A stretch of 64,000 nucleotides of DNA, from assembly GCF_028368995.1 (NCBI RefSeq), contig NZ_JAQNDL010000003.1:744001-808000 (forward strand), written 5' to 3'. The stretch comes from Nannocystis bainbridge. Its GTDB lineage: Bacteria > Myxococcota_A > Polyangia > Nannocystales > Nannocystaceae. The position numbers and the translations under genes were made by a program. Under the pieces are notes generated by a model that made no database searches, was not told the DNA's origin, and saw only the letters and a list, made by a program, of their open reading frames with translations. Shown in pieces: positions 55,003 through 63,433 of this stretch (within the stretch, counting starts at the first letter, position 1; every line of letters begins with the position of its first letter).

Positions 55003-56150
55003 ACGCGGGCGACGAGCACGCGACCGAGCGGGCTGCTGCCGATCCGCGCCACCACGTGCTCGATCAGCGGCCGCGCCACAGGGCAGGCAAAGCGGTGCGG
55101 TGCCTCGGGGGGGGCGTCGACCCGCTCGCTCGGAACCGCCTCGCCGAGATGGAGGCGGCTGCAAGCCTGACTGAAAGGACAGCTCTCGCAGGCGCCCATA
55201 CGCTCGCTGCGGGCGGCGAGGGTGCGGGCGTAAGCCGGAGCGGCAAAGCTGGCGACCGCACCAGGCTCGAAGAAATTGCCGATCCGTCCGGCGGGCGTGT
55301 AGCTGTCGCCGTAGGTATAGGTCTCGCCGTCGGTGTCGACCACCAGCGCCCACTCGCCGCGGCTCGGATCGTAGGCGAGGCCGGGCTCGCCGCGAAGGTA
55401 CCTGAGCGCCGTCCACACGTACTGGTCGATCGGCTCGACCGTGATCCTCCGCGGAGACGCCATCACCCGCTCTGCGAGCCGCAGCATCGCCTCGCGGACC
55501 TGGTCTTGGCGCAAGCCGAGGCCGTGGCAGCGACCCGCGCCCGCGTCGAAATCGAGGATCGGCAGGAGGCGGAAGTCGACGCCCTGCGCGTACCAGAAGT
55601 CGAAGATCGCGTCGACACGCGCGAGGTTGCCGCGGTGGAGGACGCTGATCCCGCCGAAGGGCACCCCCGCCGCGCGCAGACGCTCGAAGTTGCGGAGCAC
55701 CGCCTCGTGGCGCTCGCGGCCGGTGATGTCGACCCGGGCGCCGCCGACGACGTCGTGAGAGACGCCGACACCGACGCGGGTCTCGCGGAGCATCGCCAGG
55801 CTCGCCTCCGACAGGCGGACAAGGTTGGTCTGGAGCTCGACCCGGGTGCGCAGCGGCTCTCCGGCGAAGATCTCGTCGCGGAGCTCGAGGAGCTCGCGGA
55901 CCAGCGCCGGCGGCAGGAGCAGCGGCTCGCCGCCGTGAAGCACGAGGTGGAGGACCCGGGGCTGCGCCGGCAGCGTCCGCGCGTAGTCGCGGATGTTGAG
56001 GAAGAGCTGGCGAAGCTGCGCCGGCTCCATCCGCGCGGGATCTCCGAGCTGGTCGTACTCAAAGCAGTACTCGCAGCGCAGGTTGCAGAGCTTGGACAGC
56101 TTGATCACCACGTGGAGATGGTGCGTGGATGGGGCACGGCGCGCGTTCAT
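54942..56150 (-). CDS. Radical SAM/SPASM protein, likely peptide or protein maturase
   Basis: 402 residues. The radical SAM cluster motif C-x3-C-x2-C is KLCNLRCEYCF (Cys22, 26, 29), followed by HGGEPL (73-77). The C-terminal SPASM-type Cys set is CESCPFSQAC (321, 324, 330) and CPVARPLIEH (Cys356), preceded by the strand VVDTDGETYTYGDSYTPAG. Family members cross-link or oxidise side chains in RiPP precursors or mature sulfatases. It begins 21 bases after the secreted protein gene, so that protein is the likely substrate. An anSME function for the distant sulfatase cannot be excluded. Confidence 0.85.
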   Translation of the reverse strand: MNARRAPSTHHLHVVIKLSKLCNLRCEYCFEYDQLGDPARMEPAQLRQLFLNIRDYARTLPAQPRVLHLVLHGGEPLLLPPALVRELLELRDEIFAGEPLRTRVELQTNLVRLSEASLAMLRETRVGVGVSHDVVGGARVDITGRERHEAVLRNFERLRAAGVPFGGISVLHRGNLARVDAIFDFWYAQGVDFRLLPILDFDAGAGRCHGLGLRQDQVREAMLRLAERVMASPRRITVEPIDQYVWTALRYLRGEPGLAYDPSRGEWALVVDTDGETYTYGDSYTPAGRIGNFFEPGAVASFAAPAYARTLAARSERMGACESCPFSQACSRLHLGEAVPSERVDAPPEAPHRFACPVARPLIEHVVARIGSSPLGRVLVARVQSQGALPPSEAHQAASSAT

Positions 56151-56171
56151 CCGTCTACTCCTGGACCGCCG

Positions 56172-56741
56172 CTAGCACTCCACCCACACACCGGGCTGCG
56201 GCTGGCACATCGACCAGACGCTCACCTCGCCGTTGCCGGACAACCCCTCGCCCCAGATGGAGCCGATCAGGCCGCCTGCCCCGATCTCGGCGATGATTCC
56301 GTCCGGGAACACGTAGAAGCCCTGCGGCGCCGGGAGCACCTCGCCCTCGCCGGAGACGAGGATGGTGATCTGGCGGTCGCGGAGGATGGTCGCGTCGTAG
56401 GCGCTGGAGAGCTCGAAGAGAGAGACGAACTTCTCGACTCCCTCGGGCAGCTTGACCTCGTGCTTCTTGAGGAAGTGGATGACCTCCTTCTCGTAGCCGG
56501 AATGGATCGTGGTCTTGCACTCGTTCGGCTCGCCGGCGTGGGCGGTGCTGACGATCGCCGAGCCGAGCGAGCTCAAGAGATGATCGGCGACACCCGGCAT
56601 CGAAGCGATGCAGAGGGCCGAGGCCGCGATGAACAGCACCTTGGGCCCCTGGGAGGGGCCATTCGTGGCGGTGCGAAGCGTCAGCGCGCTCGACTTCGGG
56701 TCAGAGGGATTGTTGAATCGGTAGGTCTCGTTGTTGTGCAT
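56172..56741 (-). CDS. Secreted protein beside radical SAM enzyme, candidate modified precursor
   Basis: 189 residues. N-terminal leader MHNNETYRFNNPSDPKSSAL (found again as an orphan at 30388), then a hydrophobic signal (about 35-52) and a cleavage site AHA|GE at 69/70. The exported part has a compact domain and a C-terminus with GEVSVWSMCQ and PGVWVEC; W-x-x triplets and Cys179/Cys189 are plausible sites for radical SAM cross-links. It precedes the enzyme gene by 21 bases. Modification is inferred, not shown. Confidence 0.6.
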   Translation of the reverse strand: MHNNETYRFNNPSDPKSSALTLRTATNGPSQGPKVLFIAASALCIASMPGVADHLLSSLGSAIVSTAHAGEPNECKTTIHSGYEKEVIHFLKKHEVKLPEGVEKFVSLFELSSAYDATILRDRQITILVSGEGEVLPAPQGFYVFPDGIIAEIGAGGLIGSIWGEGLSGNGEVSVWSMCQPQPGVWVEC

Positions 56742-57044
56742 GGCTTCGTCCGCGCCGAGGTCGGCTCGGCGCTCCGGTCGGGTAGTCCGGCAAAGGCCCG
56801 CCGTGATCACGGCCTCGACATTTTTTTCTGCGCGCGGATGGGACCTGTCGCCGACCGCTCCCGACGCACACGGACACCCGACCGCGGCCGCCTCGCGGTG
56901 GCGCTGCTCGGGGTCGGCAAATTCGACCGCGGGCGCCCGCCCTTGCACAGCGCCCGAACAAGAGCACGCAGCGCAGGTTCATGACGGCGGACAAACAGAG
57001 CGCCGCCGTCCTGCTCGTGGCGGCGCGTCCCCGCGAGCGTTCGC

Positions 57045-57331
57045 GCGGCGACGACCCACCGCGAGGCCGATGTCCTGGTGCTCGACGAGCCGACCGCCGC
57101 GCTCGATATCGACGCCGAGGCTGAGCTGTTCGCGCGCGTGCGCGAGCTCGCCGCCGCCGCACGGTCCTCCTGATCTCGCACCGCTTCGCCAACGTGCGCA
57201 TCGCCGATCGAATCGTCGTGCTTGCGGCCAGTGGCGTCGTCGAGCAGGGCGATCACACCCGCCTGATGGCCGCCGACGGCGTCTACGCGGCGATGTTCTG
57301 CAAGCAGGCCCGCGGCTACGCGCCGGGCTGA
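57045..57331 (+). pseudogene. ABC exporter ATPase C-terminal fragment, frameshifted
   Basis: The frame gives HREADVLVLDEPTAALD (Walker B and D-loop), then a stop at about 57174; a shifted frame continues with TVLLISHRFANVRIADRIVVL (H-loop) and VVEQGDHTRLMAADGVYA to the stop at 57329. The membrane domain, Walker A and signature are absent. Exporter-type ABC remnant, possibly once exporting the neighbouring secreted protein. Confidence 0.65.
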
Positions 57332-57434
57332 CGCTGCGTCGTCGGGCGGCATCGCGCGACGCGACGTGCATGTCCGCAGGCATAGAGGCGGGGCTCGCCG
57401 CATGCGTGACGGGCCGCGGGGGTAGGCTGGGGCT

Positions 57435-57901
57435 GTGCATCGCGCATACGCCACGTTTCGCCTGGCGGATGGCACCCAACGCTCGCTCGCTCCCGGCGAG
57501 CTGATCGGGAGGCTGTGGAGCGCCGGGCTGCAGATCGACGATCCGCGGGTGTCCGAGGGACACGCGATGCTAAGCCTGCGCGGCGGCGACTTGTGGCTTG
57601 GCGCTGCGACGGCGGCTCGCAGTCGGCGAGCGCAGCGTCGCCGAGGTGTGGCTCGAGCCGGGGCTGTGCATTGCCCTGGCGCAGGGGCTGGAGATCATGG
57701 TCGAGGCGGTCGAGCTGCCGGCGGAGGCGCTAGCCCCAGGGTTGCCACCACCGTGTTGCTCGGAATGTGCTCGCTGCAGGTACGCCCGCAGGTGCAGCTG
57801 TTCGCCCGTCACGAGCCCGACGCCCGTGCCGGATCTGGGACACCTGCGACGGCTGGCGCAGGGCCCAGGCATGCACCCTCGATGAGGTGGCCCCGAAGTA
57901 G
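57435..57901 (+). pseudogene. Decayed FHA-type protein gene with multiple frameshifts
   Basis: Begins GTG CAT with YATFRLADGTQRSLAPGELIG and RLWSAGLQIDDPRVSEGHAM, an FHA domain as in myxobacterial regulators. After GDLWL the frame shifts (LRRRLAVGERSVAEVWLEPG), shifts again near MCSLQVRPQVQLFARHEP, and ends in another frame with IWDTCDGWRRAQACTLDEV. At least three frame changes indicate a pseudogene. Confidence 0.6.
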
Positions 57902-58019
57902 TCGCGGACGGCGGCCTCCGCGAATAGACGCTTCCGACAGATCCGTGATCGTCGATCGTCGCGGTCTCCACGAACTGCTGTTGCGGCGTCGGATCGACCC
58001 CGCGCGGGCCAGCCGAGGT

Positions 58020-58352
58020 CTATCCGCTGAGGGGGAGCGGAGCGAACGGGGCGACCGACCGCCCCCCACCGTCCTTGGGCGGGTCGCTCCCCTCCGAGAG
58101 ATCTTCCGGGGCCTCCTTCGGGAAGCAGACCCCGCCGTAAGGCTCATTTTTGTACTTACAGTATTCACCCTTGAGACATTCCTCGTCCTTGAAGCACCCC
58201 GGAATTGGACCGAACCTCGCGCTCTCCTCGTCTCCGGGATCCGCCTGGACACCCACCGCTTGCTCGCTCTCAAATTCTTCGGACTCGCAGCCGGCACCGA
58301 CGAACCCCAAGAAGCACCCCAGCACCACCAGTTTTCTTGAAAAGCTATTCAT
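58020..58352 (-). CDS. Small Cys-containing lipoprotein
   Basis: 110 residues. Signal with lipobox VGAGC (MNSFSRKLVVLGCFLGFVGAG), then a short acidic region and a disulfide-type domain CFKDEECLKGEYCKYKNEPY ending GGVCFP. Four Cys in this spacing recall small secreted knottin-like domains. An extended -10 box lies upstream. Function unknown. Confidence 0.68.
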   Translation of the reverse strand: MNSFSRKLVVLGCFLGFVGAGCESEEFESEQAVGVQADPGDEESARFGPIPGCFKDEECLKGEYCKYKNEPYGGVCFPKEAPEDLSEGSDPPKDGGGRSVAPFAPLPLSG

Positions 58353-58780
58353 TCTTTCATTGGCCCCAAAACATCCTATCAGATCTTTCTAAGAACAGCT
58401 CGCGTGTAAGGTGTGCCGGATCTGCGGTTCGTCGGCGCGCTCTTTTCGGCGTACCCTCCAGCGGCAGCGGCGGCGCGGGAGCAAAGGAGCGCCGTTGACG
58501 GACACCGCGGACATGGATGCTGGACTTCGGGATCTGTTGTTGGCGCCGACGTGGAGAGCATCGTCCCCGGGCGTTCGCTGAGGCCGCTCACTCGGGCCGA
58601 CCTACCGCCGCTCCTCGGAGTCATCGCACTAGGGTGGCGTCTGCGGGGCTGCTGAAGTCTCGGCCGATGCCCATTCTCCGCGAGCACCTCGCCGCGCGCC
58701 CAGCCCTAGGCGAGTCCGGCCACCGCGCCGCTCTCGGCCCGGCGACGTGACGAGCCCGACATGGTCGCACGGCTGGGCAC
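58353..58780. other. Intergenic region, 428 bp
   Basis: Contains the promoter-like box below for the small lipoprotein and the 3' flank of the 704-residue gene. No gene seen. Confidence 0.4.
58373..58381 (-). promoter_or_regulatory. Extended -10 promoter element (TGATAGGAT)
   Basis: On the minus strand TGATAGGAT lies about 20 bases before the lipoprotein start, in AT-rich DNA. It nearly repeats the box at 23650-23658. Confidence 0.4.
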
Positions 58781-60895
58781 TCAGCGCCACGAACCAGGAG
58801 GGCCCCGCGCGCCCAGCGAGCCGAGGACCCAGGGGCCGGACGGCGTCGCCGGTGCCAAGCACAAGTCGAAGTTGCCGTGGGCCCAGTCGTGCTCGCTGCG
58901 GTCGTCGCCGTCATGCCCCGCGCCTGCCGGGATCTGGAACCAGTCCAGGCTCGGGCGAGTGGGCCAGAACCATCGCGGCCCCGTGAGGAAGCCGGCGGCC
59001 TCAAGGTTGGCAGGCGGCTCGCCGCCCCGGAACTGCACCCGGAGTCGCCGCCGGTCCTCCGCCTCGGCGAAGTCGGTCGACTCGTGCAACTCGAGCAGAG
59101 ACACCATGACCGGCTCGCGCAAGTCGAGAGCTCCGGTCAGCCCGATCGCTGGGGCAGCGCCGACACTCGCATCCACCTCACCTGGCCCGTCTGCGGGAGG
59201 ACGATCGCCCTCGTCACGGACGACCGGGGCGCTGGCCGCCCCCGCGGTGACGTCGACTCGCTCAGGTTCAGCGGGCCTTCCGATCCGCTCCTCGCGCGCC
59301 CGCTCTGCGGCAGGTTCGAGCGGCTGAGAAACACTTTGAGGGTGAAGATGGACGAGCTCGCGGAGAACAGTCCCCAGCCGCTTGCGAACCGCGATGACTT
59401 GGGCACGGTCGCTAGCGGGCGCGGCCTCCCAGGCCCTCAGGATGGCGGCCAGCGCCAACAGGGGAGCCAGCGGCGACGAAGCCAGCTGGGCGACGGTTGC
59501 GGCATCACCTTCAGACAGGGAAGCGGCGTTCTCTGCGGCCACCGCAGTCAAGGCTTCCGCCGAGGCCTTGTGATGAGCAGCGCTTACCTGCTCGAGTGTC
59601 CCCAAGGCCTCGACAACACCCGCGTCCTGATCTTGGTGCGGACTGCCGGCGGACGTCCCGCCTACCCATGGCGAGCTCGGCGTCTTCGAGTGTGCCGGTG
59701 GCGTCGCCTCGGCGTTTTCCGCCAAAACCTCGCCGGTGGCCGACGCGGGGAAGCGGAACGGGATCGGCGTCTCCTCGAGCAGCCGGCGATGGAGCGCGGT
59801 CGACGGATCGTTCAGGCCGACGAGGTGGATGTGCCAAATCCGTTCCCCTTCATCTCGGGTGACGAGGCAAGTCCCCGCCGCGCGCAGCAAGTTGAGCGTG
59901 TCCGCCAGCGCCTCGAGCGTGATCTCGAACGACGGGTCGTGTCGCTGGACCGCGCCGCGGAGCACGCCCGTCAGCCCGACGAGGTCGTCGGAGCCCTTGA
60001 GGCTGCACTGAAACAGAGCGCGCAGTAGCCGGGGGAGGTACTTCTTACCCTTGAGCCTCCTGGGCCTGCATGGCTCCTGGACGCGCCGGGTGCCCTGCTC
60101 GAACCGCCGGCGCACCGGCTCGGAGCGCAGCGCCATCGCCCGGTGCTCGAGGCCCTTGAAGCAGCGCCAGACCACGTCCGGGATCGAGGGTCCGCCCATC
60201 ACGTCAGTCGGCAGGCCGTGGACGATCCGCAGGTAGCGAGCCCGCGTGGCCGCCGAGACGCGCACGTGGTCGGGCACGGGTGACGGCTTCGAGCCGCTCG
60301 AGGCCGTCCTGACCCGCTGGAAGCTGCGCATGCGATCGACGAGCACTTCGCGGAGATCGAGCGGCGCCTTGATATCGAGGACGACCCGGCGCTGGCCCTC
60401 GACAAGAACGACCGCGACCTGCCGGCCGAGCGACACTAACAGGATCGTGTTGGACTCCTGCTCCGCCACGCCGACAAGGAAGCGTCCGTGCGTTGGCTTG
60501 AAGTACCGGCGCTGGTCGTCACCGAGACGAACCACGGGCGGCGGCAACTGGTGCGGATCGACGCTGTCACGGATCCGCGCCCAGGTCGCCTTCACATCCG
60601 CGAGCTCGCCGACCACCAGCGGCGTGACGAACTGACCGGCTTCTCCGACGTACGAGGCGTGCCAGTGCACCTCGTCGGACGGCGCCCCGCAGAAATGCAC
60701 TTCTCCTCCTGAAGGCCAGGCGAACCTGAAGCGCTGCACCTGGGTTTCCAGATGGTTCACAGAGGCAGCCGTCTCGTCGACCAAGATCGATAGCCGCTCG
60801 CCCGCAGAGTACGCCTCGTACTCCGCGAACGCCTGGTCGATCGCCCAGTCGTCAGACCCCCCTTCCGCTGCCCTCACGTCCCCTCGCACTGTCAC
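58781..60895 (-). CDS. Large protein of unknown function
   Basis: 704 residues from GTG at 60895 (internal GTGs at 60889 and 60880 are possible). No recognised domain. The N-terminal 200 residues are mixed alpha/beta (ILLVSLGRQVAVVLVEGQRRVVLDI), the middle basic (RRLKGKKYLPRLLRALF), then an acidic and Ala/Pro-rich linker and a C-terminal module with RWFWPTRPSLDWFQIP and HDWAHGNFDLCL. No signal peptide or membrane helix. Located on the opposite strand to the small-gene cluster, about 340 bases away. Confidence 0.75.
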   Translation of the reverse strand: MTVRGDVRAAEGGSDDWAIDQAFAEYEAYSAGERLSILVDETAASVNHLETQVQRFRFAWPSGGEVHFCGAPSDEVHWHASYVGEAGQFVTPLVVGELADVKATWARIRDSVDPHQLPPPVVRLGDDQRRYFKPTHGRFLVGVAEQESNTILLVSLGRQVAVVLVEGQRRVVLDIKAPLDLREVLVDRMRSFQRVRTASSGSKPSPVPDHVRVSAATRARYLRIVHGLPTDVMGGPSIPDVVWRCFKGLEHRAMALRSEPVRRRFEQGTRRVQEPCRPRRLKGKKYLPRLLRALFQCSLKGSDDLVGLTGVLRGAVQRHDPSFEITLEALADTLNLLRAAGTCLVTRDEGERIWHIHLVGLNDPSTALHRRLLEETPIPFRFPASATGEVLAENAEATPPAHSKTPSSPWVGGTSAGSPHQDQDAGVVEALGTLEQVSAAHHKASAEALTAVAAENAASLSEGDAATVAQLASSPLAPLLALAAILRAWEAAPASDRAQVIAVRKRLGTVLRELVHLHPQSVSQPLEPAAERAREERIGRPAEPERVDVTAGAASAPVVRDEGDRPPADGPGEVDASVGAAPAIGLTGALDLREPVMVSLLELHESTDFAEAEDRRRLRVQFRGGEPPANLEAAGFLTGPRWFWPTRPSLDWFQIPAGAGHDGDDRSEHDWAHGNFDLCLAPATPSGPWVLGSLGARGPPGSWR

Positions 60896-60983
60896 GATAG
60901 CATGGCGTCAAGGCGTGGGCTGCTCGGGTGCCTCATGAGGTAGGAACCCAACGAAGATTTGCGAACTTGTTTGCTTGTACGAG

Positions 60984-61004
60984 GGGACAGACGGTGCCTG
61001 TCCC
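60984..61004. repeat. REP-like hairpin (GGGACAG-N7-CTGTCCC)
   Basis: Seven-base arms GGGACAG and CTGTCCC around ACGGTGC. The GGGACAGGCACC-type sequence is common in REP elements mobilised by RAYT transposases; no transposase is nearby, so this is a single solo copy. Confidence 0.45.
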
Positions 61005-61098
61005 GATGCTCTCCCGACCCTCCGGGCGCTGCAGCACTCGTTATTTGCGGGATATTAGCGGCCCCTTAGGGGACCAGCTTCCCGCCGCATGCGTGCCA

Positions 61099-61120
61099 AC
61101 ATCGGGACAACATCGGGACA
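61099..61120. repeat. Two tandem copies of ACATCGGGACA
   Basis: Two perfect 11-base units in the intergenic region upstream of the small-gene cluster. Could be a regulator site or a chance duplication. Confidence 0.4.
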
Positions 61121-61237
61121 ATTCGCGGCCAGCAGTCTCCAGCAATGCTCGTACTTGAACATTCGATTGCTCAAAATTTCTGGTTGCACGCGGTTCGATC
61201 ATCGGCTTGATTGGGTTCCCAGCGGAGGGTGAGGTCG

Positions 61238-61810
61238 ATGCGGCGCATGGTCGTCAGCACAGCGGGTGGTGATATCGTCACGGAGAAGGATGTCGCCGAG
61301 GCACAGCTCGTCGGGGCGCTGGTCGACTGCTACCGCGTGTTGCCCGACGCCGCCGTCTACCTCGACGGCCAGCTCGTGCCGGAGGAGGCTCGCCGGGCGG
61401 CACTTGCGGCTCTGTCTGAAGGGACAGCGCCTGCGGCGGACCGGATCGCTGCGCCGCCGCTCGAGCCGGACAAGTTGAAGGACTACGGCGAAGTTCTCGC
61501 GCAGCTCTTCGACGACCTGCGCAAGGGCTACGTCCAGTCGATGAACGACCTGCACGACGTCTTCCGCCGCTACCGCGAGATGTGCCTCGACAACGAGCGG
61601 CGGTTCGCGGACGAGGTGGCGCAGCAACGCGCGCTCACACACAAGAGCCTCGCCGACGTCGACCTGCTCCGGCGCAGCGTCACGACCACCCAGCTCCTGA
61701 ACGGCTTCGCGTCCGAGATGCGACCGCAGGCGCTCCACCAGGGCGGTCCGACGCTCACCGACTACGTCGCGGGGCTCGTGAGAGCCGTCGCCGGCGACAA
61801 GAAAAAATAG
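61238..61810 (+). CDS. Helical protein of unknown function, first gene of small-gene cluster
   Basis: 190 residues; GGAGG lies 9 bases before ATG 61238. Almost entirely helical (LFDDLRKGYVQSMNDLHDVF, YREMCLDNERRFADEVAQQR), with possible coiled coil from about 80 to 150 and a Lys-rich end. No known family. Next gene starts 18 bases after its stop. Confidence 0.68.
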   Translation: MRRMVVSTAGGDIVTEKDVAEAQLVGALVDCYRVLPDAAVYLDGQLVPEEARRAALAALSEGTAPAADRIAAPPLEPDKLKDYGEVLAQLFDDLRKGYVQSMNDLHDVFRRYREMCLDNERRFADEVAQQRALTHKSLADVDLLRRSVTTTQLLNGFASEMRPQALHQGGPTLTDYVAGLVRAVAGDKKK

Positions 61811-61828
61811 GGAGGAGAGGGAAGGAAG

Positions 61829-62275
61829 ATGGCTCAAAAGACATCATGGTCCGCAGGACAGGTGCTCGCCCAGGCCGAGGGCTCGATCGGCACGACGCTG
61901 AGGGTCGCAGTCGCCAACTATTACAAGGGACAGGACCTCGGGACCGCGCAGGCGCTCCGGATGGTCGAGACCGACACCGAGGCCGCCGAGCTGGTCACGG
62001 CGATCCGCCAGGGTCGCGTCCATGAGGTCCTGATGGTGGCCGCGAGCGCCGCCCTGGGCGCGATCGCCGGAGCCCTGTCGCAGAAGGCTGTCAGCAACGC
62101 GACCGTGGGCGGCGTGCCGCCTGTGACCGCTCTCGGCGCCCTGCCGACGGTCGCCGGCCTGGCTGCGCCGATCAGCCTGTCCGGTCGCTCCATGCTCGCG
62201 GCGGGCGGCCTGTCATACATCACCGGCGCGGTGATCTACAGCATGCTGGCTCCGACGACGGAGGTCGCGCCATGA
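61829..62275 (+). CDS. Membrane-associated protein of unknown function
   Basis: 148 residues, very strong Shine-Dalgarno (GGAGGAGAGGG... upstream). Soluble N-terminus, then Ala/Gly/Val-rich hydrophobic stretches (EVLMVAASAALGAIAGAL; MLAAGGLSYITGAVIYSML), so two membrane segments are likely. No family recognised. Its stop overlaps the next start (ATGA). Confidence 0.68.
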   Translation: MAQKTSWSAGQVLAQAEGSIGTTLRVAVANYYKGQDLGTAQALRMVETDTEAAELVTAIRQGRVHEVLMVAASAALGAIAGALSQKAVSNATVGGVPPVTALGALPTVAGLAAPISLSGRSMLAAGGLSYITGAVIYSMLAPTTEVAP

Positions 62276-62688
62276 AGGGCTCGGTCCTCGCCCGGTTACG
62301 CCGCGTCTCGACCAGCCCCGAAGGCCGCGCCCTTGTACATGCCGTCGATGACGCTGGCCTCGAGTACAAGATCGAGGTCCCGCTCGAGGCTGTCCGTGGG
62401 GTCAGCCCCGACCAGGGCCACGTCCTCGTGCTCTCGTGGTCGATCGAGCCGAGCACGCGAGCCGCCGAGCCAGCTGCGGCATCGATTCCGGCCGAACCCT
62501 CCTCGACCGCGACGACGCGCGTTTCCACCACGAGCGAGGTGGATCGGGCGTTCATGGCGTTGATGGGCCGTCCCCGCGGCTCGACATCCGCCGCCGAGTC
62601 CGATCCCGCCACATCTACCTCCGTCTCGACCGCTACGAATAGCACCTCCCAGGGGCTCGCCGAACTGCTCGGCCTGAAACACATTTGA
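62272..62688 (+). CDS. Hypothetical protein with Ser/Thr/Ala-rich C-half
   Basis: 138 residues starting in a 4-base overlap with the membrane protein. The first 60 residues contain strands (ALVHAVDDAGLEYKIEVPLE, GHVLVLSWSIEP); then a low-complexity Ser/Thr/Ala segment ending LAELLGLKHI. No known family. Confidence 0.65.
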   Translation: MKGSVLARLRRVSTSPEGRALVHAVDDAGLEYKIEVPLEAVRGVSPDQGHVLVLSWSIEPSTRAAEPAAASIPAEPSSTATTRVSTTSEVDRAFMALMGRPRGSTSAAESDPATSTSVSTATNSTSQGLAELLGLKHI

Positions 62689-62777
62689 CCTGACCTGGAC
62701 CTCCAGACATTTAGCACCGCTCCTTCGCCCATTCGGGTGAGAGCCGAGAACACTCGTTTCAAAAATCAGGAGACACG

Positions 62778-63425
62778 ATGGACACGGATACGCAAGAGAA
62801 GATGGAATTCCTCGGCCGCGAGATCGCCCAGAACCTCGCACGCATGGGCAACCCGGCCGTGTTGCCGGCCGGGCAGACCGAGCCGCCGGCCTGCGGCCTC
62901 GGCGTGCCGACGAGCGGCTGCGACAATCTGCTGTATGCCCCGATCACGGTGGCTCGATTCCGCCGTGGTGGCCGCACGAACATCGACCAGGCTGTCGAGG
63001 GCAAAATCCCGCTCGCGCCCGGCTCGTCCGTCATGCTGTCGCAGGCAGCCTATCCGCCCTGGGCCACGGGCTGCTACATGCTGCGGTACCGACTCGCCAA
63101 CAACGGCAACAACCACGACGAGATCAAGATCGAGTGGTTCGTCGATTCCGAGCCGCTCGACGCGATCCAATACGGCAGCGAAATCTACAACACGGACAAC
63201 ACCGTGATCGGCCATGGCAAGCTCCCGATTCCCCTCGCCCTCGGCGAGCACTGCTGCATCGGCGGCAACAACCGCCTGCGGGTCCGGATCTCGCACACGG
63301 GCAACGCCAACCAGATCGAGAACATCCGCCTCCACGTCGAGCACGCCAACGCGGTCAAGTGCTGCAGCGCGTGCGCGTCCGGCCACGATTGTCAGAGCGG
63401 TTGTAAAAACTCCGCTGCGAAGTAG
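62778..63425 (+). CDS. Beta-rich protein with Cys-rich C-terminus
   Basis: 215 residues with AGGAG just upstream. The centre alternates strands (IPLAPGSSVML, CYMLRYRLANN, IKIEWFVDS, RLRVRISHTG, NIRLHVEH), consistent with a jelly-roll-like sandwich. The last 30 residues have CCSACASGHDCQSGCK. Cys also at CGLGVPTSGCD and HCCIGGN. Not recognised; a structural or metal-binding role is possible. Confidence 0.68.
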   Translation: MDTDTQEKMEFLGREIAQNLARMGNPAVLPAGQTEPPACGLGVPTSGCDNLLYAPITVARFRRGGRTNIDQAVEGKIPLAPGSSVMLSQAAYPPWATGCYMLRYRLANNGNNHDEIKIEWFVDSEPLDAIQYGSEIYNTDNTVIGHGKLPIPLALGEHCCIGGNNRLRVRISHTGNANQIENIRLHVEHANAVKCCSACASGHDCQSGCKNSAAK

Positions 63426-63433
63426 GAGCTGCC

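Larger units (their letters stand above)
60896..61237. other. Intergenic region, 342 bp, repeats and AT-rich patch
   Basis: Holds a REP-like hairpin (60984-61004), a short tandem repeat (61099-61120) and an AT-rich segment (about 61145-61200) that may carry the promoter of the small-gene cluster. Confidence 0.4.

Noticed and set aside
54942..56150. Radical SAM protein as the maturase of the sulfatase at 3.9 kb
   Set aside because: Possible but unsupported: about 50 kb apart and next to a more likely substrate gene; kept only as an alternative.
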